A stretch of DNA of 64,000 nt from Streptomyces formicae (GTDB lineage: Bacteria; Actinomycetota; Actinomycetes; Streptomycetales; Streptomycetaceae). Position 1 is the first letter of the stretch. Each line of letters opens with the position of its first letter. The position numbers and the translations under genes are program-made. Under the pieces are notes generated by a model that was not told the DNA's origin, searched no databases, and worked only from the letters and a program-made list of their open reading frames with translations. Positions 8,164 to 19,389 of this stretch are shown here, one piece after another. The DNA lies in NCBI RefSeq assembly GCF_022647665.1, contig NZ_CP071872.1, positions 1,240,001 through 1,304,000 of the forward strand, given 5' to 3'.

Positions 8164-9744
8164 ATGTTCGTGATGCGTAACTCGCGGCGAAGACTGTCCG
8201 CGGCCAGCGCCATAGCCGTCGCCGCACTCGCCTTCGGCGCCGCGTCCGCCCTTCCCGCCACGGCCAGTGCGGCCGAGGCCGCTCCGGAAGGCGTCATCGA
8301 GAACGCGGGCGCACCCGGCGCCATCGCCGGCAGCTACATCGTCACCCTCGACGAGTCCGCCGCCGACGCCGGCTCCAAGGCGGGCAAGGCGCTCGCCGCG
8401 GAATACGGAGCGAAGATCAAGAAGACGTACAACGCCGCCCTCAACGGCTACGCCGTGGAGCTCTCCGAGGCGCAGGCCAAGAAGTTCGCTGCGGACCCGG
8501 CCGTCGACTCCGTCGTTCAGAACCGTGTCTTCACGATCTCCGGCACCCAGCCGAACCCGCCGTCCTGGGGCCTGGACCGTATCGACCAGAAGGCGCTCCC
8601 GCTCAACCAGAGCTACACCTACCCCGACTCCGCGGGTGAGGGCGTCACGGCGTACATCATCGACACCGGTGTGCGGATCACCCACGGCGACTTCGGCGGC
8701 CGGGCCTCGTACGGCTACGACGCCATCGACGACGACAACACGGCGCAGGACGGCAACGGCCACGGCACGCACGTCGCCGCCACCGTCGCGGGATCCTCCT
8801 ACGGTGTCGCGAAGAAGGCCAGGGTCGTCGGCGTCCGCGTGCTCAACAACGCCGGCTCCGGCACCACCGCGCAGGTCGTCGCGGGCATCGACTGGGTGAC
8901 GCAGAACGCCGTCAAGCCGGCCGTCGCCAACATGAGCCTCGGCGGCGGCGTCGACACCGCCCTCGACACCGCCGTGCGCAACTCCATCGCCTCCGGCGTC
9001 ACTTACGCCATCGCGGCCGGCAACGACAGCTCCAACGCGTCCAGCACCTCGCCCGCCCGCGTCACCGAGGCGATCACCGTCGGTTCCACCACGAACACGG
9101 ATGCACGCTCCAGCTTCTCCAACTACGGCAGCGTCCTGGACATCTTCGCTCCCGGCTCCTCCATCACCTCCGCCTGGAACACCAGCGACAGCGCCACGAA
9201 CACCATCTCCGGTACGTCGATGGCGACCCCGCACGTCGCCGGCGCGGCCGCGCTCTACCTCGCCGACAACCGCACCGCGACCCCGGCGCAGGTCTCCACC
9301 GCCCTGACCTCGGCCGCCACCACCGGTGTCGTGGGCAATCCGGGCTCCGGCTCCCCGAACCGGCTGCTCTACGTCGGCGGCGGCTCGACCACCCCGCCCG
9401 GCCCGAGGTTCGAGAACACCGCGGACTACGCGATCAACGACAACTCCACCGTTGAGTCCCCCGTCACCGTCAGCGGTGTCTCAGGCAGCGCCCCGGCCGC
9501 CCTCCAGGTGCCGGTCAGCATCGTGCACACCTACATCGGTGACCTCCAGGTCCAGCTCATCGCCCCCGACGGCACCGCGTACACGCTGAAGGGCTACGGC
9601 ACCGGCGGCAGCTCGGACAACATCAACACCACGTACACGGTCAACGCCTCGTCCGAGGCCGCGAACGGCACGTGGAAGCTGCGGGTCAGCGACAACGCGC
9701 TCTACGACGTCGGCAGGATCGACTCCTGGGCGCTCCAGTTCTGA
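8164..9744 (+). CDS. Secreted subtilisin-family serine protease with P-domain
   Basis: 526 aa; ATG 8164 is preceded by AGGAGG at good spacing. Signal peptide about residues 1-37 (RNSRRR then a hydrophobic core ending ASA). The inhibitor-I9 propeptide is about 55-122 (SYIVTLDES... VQNRVF). The S8 catalytic domain has D167 (YIIDTGV), H200 (HGTHVA) and S352 (GTSMATPH). The C-terminal 110 residues form a proprotein-convertase P/HomoB domain beginning near RFENTADYAI. This makes it an autoprocessed extracellular endopeptidase for protein scavenging. It is convergent with the chitinase, and both secreted degradative genes end in a shared terminator. Confidence 0.93.
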   Translation: MFVMRNSRRRLSAASAIAVAALAFGAASALPATASAAEAAPEGVIENAGAPGAIAGSYIVTLDESAADAGSKAGKALAAEYGAKIKKTYNAALNGYAVELSEAQAKKFAADPAVDSVVQNRVFTISGTQPNPPSWGLDRIDQKALPLNQSYTYPDSAGEGVTAYIIDTGVRITHGDFGGRASYGYDAIDDDNTAQDGNGHGTHVAATVAGSSYGVAKKARVVGVRVLNNAGSGTTAQVVAGIDWVTQNAVKPAVANMSLGGGVDTALDTAVRNSIASGVTYAIAAGNDSSNASSTSPARVTEAITVGSTTNTDARSSFSNYGSVLDIFAPGSSITSAWNTSDSATNTISGTSMATPHVAGAAALYLADNRTATPAQVSTALTSAATTGVVGNPGSGSPNRLLYVGGGSTTPPGPRFENTADYAINDNSTVESPVTVSGVSGSAPAALQVPVSIVHTYIGDLQVQLIAPDGTAYTLKGYGTGGSSDNINTTYTVNASSEAANGTWKLRVSDNALYDVGRIDSWALQF

Positions 9745-9776
9745 CGCACCGAGCTCAGCGCTGAACGAACGGCGCC

Positions 9777-9818
9777 GAGCGGCGCTCGATGAACGGCGCT
9801 CGATGAACGGCGCTGAAC
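9777..9818. repeat. 14-bp tandem repeat, about three copies
   Basis: Units GAGCGGCGCTCGAT (9777-9790), GAACGGCGCTCGAT (9791-9804) and GAACGGCGCT (9805-9814), continuing into GAAC, sit between the protease stop and its terminator. A degenerate half unit precedes at 9767. Replication slippage is the simplest origin. Confidence 0.75.
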
Positions 9819-9819
9819 G

Positions 9820-9850
9820 AAGGGGCGGTCGCGGGGAGCGGCCGCCCCTT
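9820..9850. terminator. Bidirectional terminator between protease and chitinase
   Basis: AAGGGGCGGTCG pairs with CGGCCGCCCCTT (12-bp stem, one mismatch, 7-nt loop) in the convergent intergenic region. Confidence 0.7.
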
Positions 9851-9888
9851 CCTCACCCGTCCGATTCCGGATCGGCGGACGCTGTGGC

Positions 9889-11241
9889 TCAACGCCTCGG
9901 CTTCAAGCCCTTGTCGATCGCCGTGATCAGCTCTCCGTCCGGCGTGTCCCCGTCCAGGGACCAGACCATCGCGCCGCCGAGCCCGCGGTCGCGGATGTAC
10001 GCCGTCTTGGTGCGCAGCACCTGCGGGTCGTCGTACGTCCACAGCGTCGTGCCGTCGAACAGCCAGGCGTGACCGCCCTGCCGGTCGCGGTGGACCGTGT
10101 ACGTGCCCGTATCGGCGAGCTTCTTCAGGGCCTTGTAGTCCTCGTAGCCCGCGGCCCAGGTTGCGGGCGCGGGTCCGGTCGCCGGCTGCCCGAGGCCGTC
10201 GCCTCCGCCGCTGACGCCGGTCCAGCCCTGGCCGTAGAACGGCATGCCCATCACCAGCTTGCGGGCCGGTGCGCCGCGGCGCAGCCAGTCACCCACGGTC
10301 TGGTCGACGCTGAAGTCGCCGCGGGCGAACAGCGCGGACTGCTGGGCCGTCGTCTTCTCGCCGGAGACGTGGAAGTCGTACCCCTGGAGGGTTACGAAGT
10401 CCAGGTCCCGCATGATCTTGGGGACCTCGAAACCGGCGTCGATCTTCGCCGGGGCGGTCGGGACGAACGCCGTGAGTTCGTAGTGCTTGTGCTTCTTCAG
10501 GGAGCGGCCGTACGCGTCGAGCTGCGTGCGGAACTCCCTTACCAGGGCGGTGAAGTTCTGCTTGTCCTCGGGGCGGAACACGGTGTCGGTGTCGCCGGCC
10601 GACCCGGGCCACTCCCAGTCGAGGTCGATGCCGTCGAAGACGCCGGCCGCCGCGCCGGCGCCGCCGCGGGCGCCGTCGACGGGGAGATTGCCCTTGAGGT
10701 AGAGATCGATGCAGGAAGAGGCGAAAGCCTTGCGGGAGGCGGGAGTTCTGGCCGCGTCGGAGAAGTGGGTCGACCAGCTCCAGCCGCCGAGGGAGATGAG
10801 CACCTTGAGGCCGGGATGCTTGGCCTTGAGCTCGCGCAGCTGGTTGAAGTTGCCGGCGAGCGGCTGGTCGGCCGTGTCGGCGTCGCCGTCGACCGAGCCG
10901 GCGGCGTCCAGCGGACGGACGTAGTCCGCCCAGGCGTCGGCCTCGCCGGGGACATTGCCGGTGAAGCATCTGCCGTCCGGACTCACGTTGCCGAAGGCGT
11001 AGTTGATGTGGGTGAGCTTGGCGGCGGTGCCGCTGGTGTCCAGATCCTTGACCTGGAAGTTCCGTCCGTAGACGCCCCATTGGGTGAAGTAGCCGACGCG
11101 CTTGTACGCGTGGTGCCCGTGTGCGTGGTCGTGACCGCCGCCGTTCGCCGTGGCGGCCGGTGCGAGGGCGGCGGGAAGCGCGGCGAGGAGCGAGAACGAG
11201 GCGGCGGCGATGGTCAGCCGGGCAAGGGTTCTTCGGCGCAT
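9889..11241 (-). CDS. Secreted GH18 chitinase
   Basis: About 450 aa. I chose ATG 11241 because AGGA lies 9 nt before it; the ATG at 11250 would have AGGA touching the codon. Signal peptide of about 33 residues with an Arg-rich start and an Ala-rich core. A single GH18 TIM barrel follows, with SLGGWSW and the catalytic DGIDLDWEWPGS, in which the final Glu of DxxDxDxE (about E210) is the acid/base. No carbohydrate-binding or FnIII domain is present. It hydrolyses beta-1,4-GlcNAc polymers outside the cell. A DasR-type operator lies about 70 bp upstream, as in other Streptomyces chitinase genes, so repression by DasR and relief by GlcN-6-P are likely. Confidence 0.92.
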   Translation of the reverse strand: MRRRTLARLTIAAASFSLLAALPAALAPAATANGGGHDHAHGHHAYKRVGYFTQWGVYGRNFQVKDLDTSGTAAKLTHINYAFGNVSPDGRCFTGNVPGEADAWADYVRPLDAAGSVDGDADTADQPLAGNFNQLRELKAKHPGLKVLISLGGWSWSTHFSDAARTPASRKAFASSCIDLYLKGNLPVDGARGGAGAAAGVFDGIDLDWEWPGSAGDTDTVFRPEDKQNFTALVREFRTQLDAYGRSLKKHKHYELTAFVPTAPAKIDAGFEVPKIMRDLDFVTLQGYDFHVSGEKTTAQQSALFARGDFSVDQTVGDWLRRGAPARKLVMGMPFYGQGWTGVSGGGDGLGQPATGPAPATWAAGYEDYKALKKLADTGTYTVHRDRQGGHAWLFDGTTLWTYDDPQVLRTKTAYIRDRGLGGAMVWSLDGDTPDGELITAIDKGLKPRR

Positions 11242-11308
11242 GTGGCTCATTCCTGTGCGTTGTTCGCTGTCCGGAGCTTGCTGCCGTGCGCGGTACGAAC
11301 CAGAAGCT

Positions 11309-11324
11309 ATTGGTCTGGACCATT
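11309..11324 (-). promoter_or_regulatory. DasR-responsive element (dre) of the chitinase
   Basis: ATTGGTCTGGACCATT contains the palindrome TGGTC-TG-GACCA and matches the known dre consensus ACTGGTCTAGACCACT at nearly every position. It lies 68-83 bp upstream of the chitinase start, the usual place for DasR control of chi genes. Confidence 0.85.
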
Positions 11325-11491
11325 GTGGTCAAGGATTCGATGCACGCTCGTCCGAAGGTCGTCCCCATACCTGCGGTAAGACCCCACGTAAAGAGCGGTC
11401 ATCACTTCGGGTGAAACCCTGGCCCATGCTTGCGGAGGGCAACCGAGGGTTGCCAGTCTGTTGCTGTCTGTCAACCTGTTGGGAGTGGCCA

Positions 11492-12244
11492 GTGACCTTC
11501 GGTGAGCAGCCCGCCTATCTGCGTGTCGCGAGCGACCTCCGCCGGAAAATCGTCAACGGTGCGCTGCCGCCGCACACCCGCCTCCCCTCGCAGGCCCGCA
11601 TCCGCGAGGAGTACGGGGTCTCGGACACGGTCGCGCTGGAGGCACGCAAGGTGCTGATGGCGGAGGGGCTGGTCGAGGGCCGCTCCGGCTCCGGCACCTA
11701 TGTGCGCGAGCGGCCGGTGCCGCGCCGGATCGCCCGGTCCGGCTACCGGACGGCGACCGGGGCCAACCCGTTCCGGCAGGAGCAGGCGGCGGAGGGCACA
11801 CGCGGCACCTGGGAGTCCAGCAGCGAGCAGGTGGACGCGAGTGCCGCCATCGCCGCGCGGCTGGGGATCGCCGCGGGGGAGCGGGTGATGCGCACGCGGT
11901 ACGTCTTCCGGGACGCCGGCGAGGCGATGATGCTCTCGACCTCGTGGGAGCCGCTCGCGGTCACCGGTCGCACACCCGTGATGCTGCCCGAGGAGGGCCC
12001 GCTCGGCGGCTGCGGGGTCGTCGAGCGGATGAGCGCGATCGACGTCGTCGTGGACAACGTGGCCGAGGAGGTCGGCGCGCGGCCGGGGCTGGCGGAGGAG
12101 CTCCTGGCGCTGGGCGGCGTCCCGGGCCATGTCGTCATGGTGATCCAGCGGACCTACTACGCGTCGGGGCGTGCGGTGGAGACCGCGGACGTGGTGGTCC
12201 CGGCCGATCGCTACCGGATCGCCTACCACCTGCCGGTGCGGTGA
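11492..12244 (+). CDS. GntR-family regulator with UTRA effector domain
   Basis: 250 aa from GTG 11492, preceded by GGGAG at 7 nt. N-terminal GntR winged helix (about residues 8-72: YLRVASDLRRKIVNG, LPSQARIREEYGVS). C-terminal UTRA/HutC-type ligand domain from about residue 100 (ERVMRTRYVFRD ... YHLPVR). It represses target promoters until a small ligand binds. The next gene, 298 bp downstream on the same strand, is an NCS1 permease, which is a plausible target. The chitinase with its dre is divergent upstream, but this protein is not itself an obvious DasR. The ligand is unknown. Confidence 0.85.
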   Translation: MTFGEQPAYLRVASDLRRKIVNGALPPHTRLPSQARIREEYGVSDTVALEARKVLMAEGLVEGRSGSGTYVRERPVPRRIARSGYRTATGANPFRQEQAAEGTRGTWESSSEQVDASAAIAARLGIAAGERVMRTRYVFRDAGEAMMLSTSWEPLAVTGRTPVMLPEEGPLGGCGVVERMSAIDVVVDNVAEEVGARPGLAEELLALGGVPGHVVMVIQRTYYASGRAVETADVVVPADRYRIAYHLPVR

Positions 12245-12542
12245 CGACGATGACGAGGATGACGGAGGCGACGGAGGTGACCGCGGGGCCGTGGGGGCTG
12301 GGGCGTGCACGGTGTGGCGGGTGCGCCCGGTCGGCCTGGAGCGGCCCCTGCGTATGCCTCTGCACATCGCCTCCGGCGCGGTCACCGCTGGCCGAACACC
12401 CCTGTCCGCCCGGTGTGATCACGAGTTAACGCCGGTCCCGGTCCCGTAACGCCCGGGCAATCGCGGACTGCGCCGAGTTGTCATGACCGGCTCCTACTTT
12501 GCTCGTTCGTACCCGCAATCCGGTCGGACGACAGGGGCCCTC
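12245..12542. other. Intergenic region upstream of the NCS1 permease
   Basis: This 298-bp region contains no credible gene. It becomes AT-richer toward 12415-12510 (GTGATCACGAGTTAACG), where the permease promoter or a GntR operator would be expected. No confident site was identified. Confidence 0.4.
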
Positions 12543-14237
12543 ATGACGGATACGGTCACCCGTGACACCGAGGCGGCGACGCCGCCGCCCAAACGCAGCT
12601 ATGCGAAGCTCGCCGCCGACGAGAGCCGCGAGGACTACTCGCTCCGCTACGCACCGCACTCCTTCCGGCGCTGGTCGCCCTCGACGGTCGCGGGCACGGC
12701 GCTCGGCGGGATCGCCTATCTGGCCGACTTCGCGATCGGTGCGTCGATCGTCTTCACCTACGGCTTCACCAGCGGGCTCGCCTCGATCCTCACCGCCGCC
12801 GTGATCATCTTCCTGACCGGCATTCCGATCGCCCGGGCCTGTGCGAGCTCCGGCCTGGACATGGACCTCGTCACGCGCGGCGCCGGCTTCGGCTACTTCG
12901 GCTCGACCCTGACCTCCCTCATCTACGCCTCCTTCACCTTCATCTTCTTCGCCCTCGAAGGCTCGATCATGGCCCAGGCGATGCACCAGGCCGTCGGACT
13001 GCCGCTGGAGATCGGCTATCTGGTCACGACACTGATCGTCATCCCGATCGTGTTCAAGGGCATGGGCGCGCTGGCCAAGGTCCAGGCGTGGACCCAGCCG
13101 GTCTGGATCGTCGGGATGGTCCTGCCGTTCGTGGTGCTCGCCTTCGAAGCGCCCGGCGCATGGGGCGCGTTCGCGTCCTTCGGCGGCACGGAGGGGGCGG
13201 GTTCGGGCTTCTCGTGGATCGGCTTCGGGCTGGGCACGGGTGTGGCCCTGTCGCTGATCGCCCAGATCGGCGAGCAGGCCGACTACCTCCGCTTCATGCC
13301 GGCCAGGACCGAGCAGAACAAGCGTCGTTGGAACCTCGCCGTGCTGGCGGCGGGGCCCGGATGGGTGATCATCGGCGCGGCGAAGCAGCTCGGCGGCGCC
13401 TTCCTCGCCTTCGTCGCCCTGGGGGCGGTGGGCAAGACGCATGCACTGGAGCCGATCGCCCCGCAGCTCGAGGCGCTCAAGCCCTGGCTCGGCTCGGTGG
13501 CCCTGCCGGCCGCGGCGCTCTTCGTGATCGTCTCGCAGATCAAGATCAATGTGACCAACGCCTACAGCGGCTCGCTGTCCTGGTCCAACTTCTTCTCCCG
13601 CATCACCCATAAGCACCCGGGCCGGGTCTGGTACATCTTCCTCAACCTCGCCATCGCGCTGACGCTGATGGAGATGAACATGTTCGCCGCGCTCGGCAAG
13701 CTCCTGGGCTTCTACTCGAACGTGGGCATCGCCTGGATCGCCGCCGTCGCCGCCGACCTCGTCATCAACAAGCGCATCGGCCTCAGCCCGCCGTACATCG
13801 AGTTCAAGCGCGCCTATCTGTACGCCGTCAACCCGGCCGGCTTCGGCGCCATGGTCATCGCCTCGACCGTCTCGATCCTGGCCTTTTTCGGGGTCTTCGG
13901 GCGGTACGCAGAAGCCTTCTCCACCTTCATCGCGGCCGGACTCGCGCTGGTGCTGTGCCCATTGATCGCGTGGGCGACGAAGGGCAGGTACTACCTGGCC
14001 CGCCCGAACCCGGTGAACGGCCCGGAGGTCGTCGTCGAGGACGTCACCGCCACCCACACCTGTGCGGTCTGCGAGACGGCCTACGAACTGCCGGACATCG
14101 CCGACTGCCCGGTCCGTTCGGGGCCGATCTGCTCGCTGTGCTGCTCGCTCGACGCGGAGTGCGGCGACATCTGCCGCAAGGACCCGGCAGCCATCGGGCC
14201 GGTACTGATGCCGGTGCCGACCGTACGCACGGGCTGA
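12543..14237 (+). CDS. NCS1-family nucleobase/cation symporter with Cys-rich C-terminal tail
   Basis: 564 aa; start at ATG 12543 (AGGGG 7 nt upstream) rather than ATG 12483. About 12 membrane helices span residues 50-490, and the GLDMDLVTRGAGFG stretch and overall layout resemble cytosine/purine/allantoin permeases. After the last helix a soluble tail (about 510-560) carries eight cysteines in CAVC, DCP, CSLCC and CGDIC, suggesting a zinc- or iron-sulfur-binding module, which is unusual for NCS1 carriers. A GntR/UTRA regulator precedes it. The substrate is unknown; purine, pyrimidine or a related heterocycle is likely. Confidence 0.85.
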   Translation: MTDTVTRDTEAATPPPKRSYAKLAADESREDYSLRYAPHSFRRWSPSTVAGTALGGIAYLADFAIGASIVFTYGFTSGLASILTAAVIIFLTGIPIARACASSGLDMDLVTRGAGFGYFGSTLTSLIYASFTFIFFALEGSIMAQAMHQAVGLPLEIGYLVTTLIVIPIVFKGMGALAKVQAWTQPVWIVGMVLPFVVLAFEAPGAWGAFASFGGTEGAGSGFSWIGFGLGTGVALSLIAQIGEQADYLRFMPARTEQNKRRWNLAVLAAGPGWVIIGAAKQLGGAFLAFVALGAVGKTHALEPIAPQLEALKPWLGSVALPAAALFVIVSQIKINVTNAYSGSLSWSNFFSRITHKHPGRVWYIFLNLAIALTLMEMNMFAALGKLLGFYSNVGIAWIAAVAADLVINKRIGLSPPYIEFKRAYLYAVNPAGFGAMVIASTVSILAFFGVFGRYAEAFSTFIAAGLALVLCPLIAWATKGRYYLARPNPVNGPEVVVEDVTATHTCAVCETAYELPDIADCPVRSGPICSLCCSLDAECGDICRKDPAAIGPVLMPVPTVRTG

Positions 14238-14297
14238 CGCCGCGGTCGCCAGGCAGACCGCCACCAGACAGACCGCCACCAGGTCCGGCAGTCGGCA

Positions 14298-14327
14298 AGG
14301 GGGCGCGCTCGGCCATGCGCGCCCCTT
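14298..14327 (+). terminator. Terminator after the NCS1 permease
   Basis: GGGGCGCGC (14300-14308) pairs with GCGCGCCCC (14317-14325) across an 8-nt loop, flanked by AA and TT. Confidence 0.7.
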
Positions 14328-14474
14328 CCGGTGCCCGGGTTACTGGCCGGAAGCGTATCTCTTTGTGAAAACCCGTATCCGCTGAGTAAATGTCAGGCGT
14401 AGGCTCAGGCATATGCAGACTGCGGTTTCCTGGCGATCGTTAGAGATGTGCGGGTCGGCGGCGGGAGGGGCGCG

Positions 14475-14657
14475 ATGAGCGACGGCGGCGCGGAGCTGCC
14501 CTGGCTGGTGATCCGTCAGGACGACAACGGCAACCGCTATCGCGTCGGCAGGTACGCCACCGAGGGCGAGGCCGAGAAGGTCGCCGCCAGGCTCGACGCC
14601 CGCGGCCACAAGCAGCTCTACTGGGTGGAACGCCTCGGGCAGACCGCTGCCTCCTGA
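14475..14657 (+). CDS. Small SPOR-domain-like protein
   Basis: 60 aa, ATG start with GGGAGGGG upstream. PWLVIRQDDNGNRYRVGRYAT followed by EAEKVAARLDARGHKQLYWVE has the beta-alpha-beta pattern of a SPOR/small SPOR-like fold. Very similar mini-proteins are common in Streptomyces and are annotated SPOR domain-containing. There is no signal peptide or membrane helix, so it is cytosolic. Its function is not known; peptidoglycan binding is the property of larger SPOR proteins and is not established here. A Nudix gene follows 34 bp later. Confidence 0.75.
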   Translation: MSDGGAELPWLVIRQDDNGNRYRVGRYATEGEAEKVAARLDARGHKQLYWVERLGQTAAS

Positions 14658-14678
14658 GGACGCGCCTGCCCGGCGGGT

Positions 14679-14684
14679 TACGCT
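14679..14684 (+). promoter_or_regulatory. Leaderless -10 element of the Nudix gene
   Basis: TACGCT (TANNNT) ends 7 nt before ATG 14692, and no Shine-Dalgarno sequence is present. Confidence 0.5.
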
Positions 14685-14691
14685 CCGGCGC

Positions 14692-15132
14692 ATGACAGAT
14701 CGCGTGACCGCCAGGGTCGTGGTGGCCGGAGCCGTGTACGACCAGGGGCGCCTGCTCGCCGCACGCCGGAGCGCCCCGCCCGCGCTGGCGGGCGGCTGGG
14801 AGCTGCCCGGCGGAAAGCTGGAGCCCGGCGAGACCCCCGAGCAGGCCCTCGTGCGGGAGCTGCGCGAGGAACTCGGCGTCGAGGCGGAGCCGGTCGAGCG
14901 AGTGCCGGGGGAGTGGCCGCTGGGCCCCGGCTATGTGCTCCAGGTCTGGACGGCCCGGCTGCTCTCCGGTGATCCGCGCCCGCTGGAGGACCATGACGAG
15001 CTGCGCTGGCTGGCCGTCGATGAACTGGACTCGGTGGAGTGGCTTCCCCAGGACCGTCCGGCGGTCGAGGCCGCGGCGCGCCGGATCGCCCCGGGTCCGC
15101 CCGGCTCCGGCGGGGGCGCCGGGCGCCGCTGA
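14692..15132 (+). CDS. MutT-like Nudix hydrolase
   Basis: 146 aa. The complete Nudix box GX5EX7REUXEEXGU is visible (GGKLEPGETPEQALVRELRE then ELGV) at about residues 39-61. Short length and a PALAGGWELPGGK entry resemble MutT/8-oxo-dGTP or CTP pyrophosphohydrolases that clean the nucleotide pool. The Gly/Arg-rich end is probably disordered. The start is probably leaderless. The exact substrate cannot be deduced. Confidence 0.88.
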   Translation: MTDRVTARVVVAGAVYDQGRLLAARRSAPPALAGGWELPGGKLEPGETPEQALVRELREELGVEAEPVERVPGEWPLGPGYVLQVWTARLLSGDPRPLEDHDELRWLAVDELDSVEWLPQDRPAVEAAARRIAPGPPGSGGGAGRR

Positions 15133-15359
15133 GCTGTCGCGTCCGCGCCGGCGCCGGGCTTCCCGGATCCGTCGGGCTCGTAACGCCGCCGAGGCCCGTC
15201 GTGCTCCGCGGCGGGTGCGTGCCGCCGATCGCCTCGCTCGTTCGTGCCACCATGCGCCCCCTCGGCGATAGTCCCCCCGAATATCGGGTATGTCCCAGAT
15301 TGACCCCATGAAAGTGGACGTGTGTCTGCGGCAGCTGCTGGTTCTGGGAAGTGATCCGA

Positions 15360-15779
15360 GTGATCGACACCGACGGCGACGTCGCCGAGTGGACCTTCCC
15401 CGCCGAGCCCGACGCCGTACGCACCGCGCGCCATGCCGTCCGTGACGCCCTGCGGGCCTGGGAGCTGGACACCTCGCTCGGCGATCTGACGGTGCTGCTG
15501 GTCAGCGAGCTCGTCACCAATTCCCTTCGGTACACATCAGGCCCCATCGGGGTTCGTCTCGTCCGGCTGAATCTCGACGGTGCCTCCCCGTCGCCCGTCC
15601 CCGCACTGCTGGTGGAGGTGTCCGATCCGCTGCCGGATCCGCCCCGTGAGCGACCCGCCGGACCCGATGACGAGGGTGGGCGCGGAATCCAGCTCGTGGC
15701 CTGCGCGGCCAGGCGATGGGGCACACGCCGCGGCCGAAGCGGCAAGACCGTGTGGTTCGAGCTGCCTCTGCCTGGTTAG
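15360..15779 (+). CDS. RsbW-like ATP-binding protein (anti-sigma kinase type)
   Basis: About 139 aa from GTG 15360 (GGGAA 10 nt upstream); an in-frame GTG at 15351 is also possible. It is a single GHKL/HATPase domain: N-box LLVSELVTNSLRY, G1/G2 GGRGIQLV, and the terminal GKTVWFELPLPG typical of Streptomyces RsbW-like proteins. Such proteins bind or phosphorylate anti-sigma antagonists in partner-switching circuits. The 889-aa phosphatase downstream ends in a clearly related kinase domain, so both may act on the same antagonist protein. No sigma factor or antagonist gene is adjacent. Confidence 0.85.
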   Translation: MIDTDGDVAEWTFPAEPDAVRTARHAVRDALRAWELDTSLGDLTVLLVSELVTNSLRYTSGPIGVRLVRLNLDGASPSPVPALLVEVSDPLPDPPRERPAGPDDEGGRGIQLVACAARRWGTRRGRSGKTVWFELPLPG

Positions 15780-15938
15780 AAGTGTGAAGGGACAACGATC
15801 ACCGCGCTGATCACGGCGTTCTCGGCTCAAAATGAACGAGACCGCTCTGTGATCGTGAACGCCGTGTCGCCAGGGGCCGTAGTGCTGAATACTGCGGGCA
15901 TGGCCGGTCCGGTGCGGTGAGCTGGAGGGGACGGTCGC

Positions 15939-18608
<2,670 letters not shown>

Positions 18609-18646
18609 CCCGGGGCCCGGCGACACGAGCTGCCGGGGCCGCGCCG

Positions 18647-19357
18647 TCAGGCGGCCTTGAGGGCCGCCAGGCGTGCCTCGATCTCCGCGCTGTCGCCGAG
18701 GGCGTCCAGTTGCTCGAACTGGGCGTCGAGCGACGAGGCGGCGAGCTCCTCCTTGCCCATCGCCTTCGCCTCCTCGCGGCGCACCTTGTCCTCGAAGCGG
18801 TTCAGCTCGCTCGTCGGGTCCAGCACATTGATGTTCTTCGCCGCGTCCATCATCTGGTTCTGCGCCTGGGCGGACCTGGCCCTGGCCACCAGCTCGTCCC
18901 GCTTCGCCTGCAACTCGCCGAGCTTGGCCTTCATCTGGTCCAGGCCGGACTTGAGCTTGTCCACGACCTGGGTCTGCGCGGCGATCGTCGGCTCCGCCGT
19001 CCTCGCCTCCCGCTCCGACTGCAACTGCCGCTGGAGCGCCACCTTCGCGAGATTGTCGAACGTGTCGGCCTCCTCGCCCTTCCCGGACGCCCTCAGCTCG
19101 TCGGCCTTCCGGCTCGCCGCCAGCGCCTTGCCGCCCCACTCCCCGGCAGCCTCGACGTCCTCCTTGTGGTCCTGCTCCATGAGGCGCAGATTGCCGATGG
19201 TGCTCGCGACGGCCTGCTCCGCCTCCGCGATGTTGTTCGTGTACTCCCTGATGAGCTGGTCGAGCATCTTCTGGGGATCCTCGGCCTGGTCCAGGAGCGC
19301 GTTGATGTTGGCCTTCGCCAGCTGGGCGACACGGCCGAGAATGGTCTGCTTGGTCAT
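18647..19357 (-). CDS. pspA: PspA/IM30-family phage-shock protein
   Basis: 236-aa, almost entirely coiled-coil protein starting MTKQTILGRVAQLAKANINALLD. It has the amphipathic N-terminal helix and ESCRT-III-like alpha-helical scaffold of PspA, including the conserved AEDPQKMLDQLIREY. AAGGAG precedes the ATG. PspA oligomerises on the inner face of the membrane to support envelope integrity. It is the second gene of an operon, 32 bp after a TPM-domain protein, and converges on the PAS-PP2C gene with only 38 bp between. Confidence 0.93.
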   Translation of the reverse strand: MTKQTILGRVAQLAKANINALLDQAEDPQKMLDQLIREYTNNIAEAEQAVASTIGNLRLMEQDHKEDVEAAGEWGGKALAASRKADELRASGKGEEADTFDNLAKVALQRQLQSEREARTAEPTIAAQTQVVDKLKSGLDQMKAKLGELQAKRDELVARARSAQAQNQMMDAAKNINVLDPTSELNRFEDKVRREEAKAMGKEELAASSLDAQFEQLDALGDSAEIEARLAALKAA

Positions 19358-19389
19358 GGCACTTCTCCTTGCCTAGGAAGACAACCGCG

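Noticed and set aside
11492..12244. The GntR/UTRA gene as DasR itself
   Set aside because: DasR is normally beside dasABC, and this protein lacks the features I recall of DasR; only its neighbourhood to a dre site suggested it.
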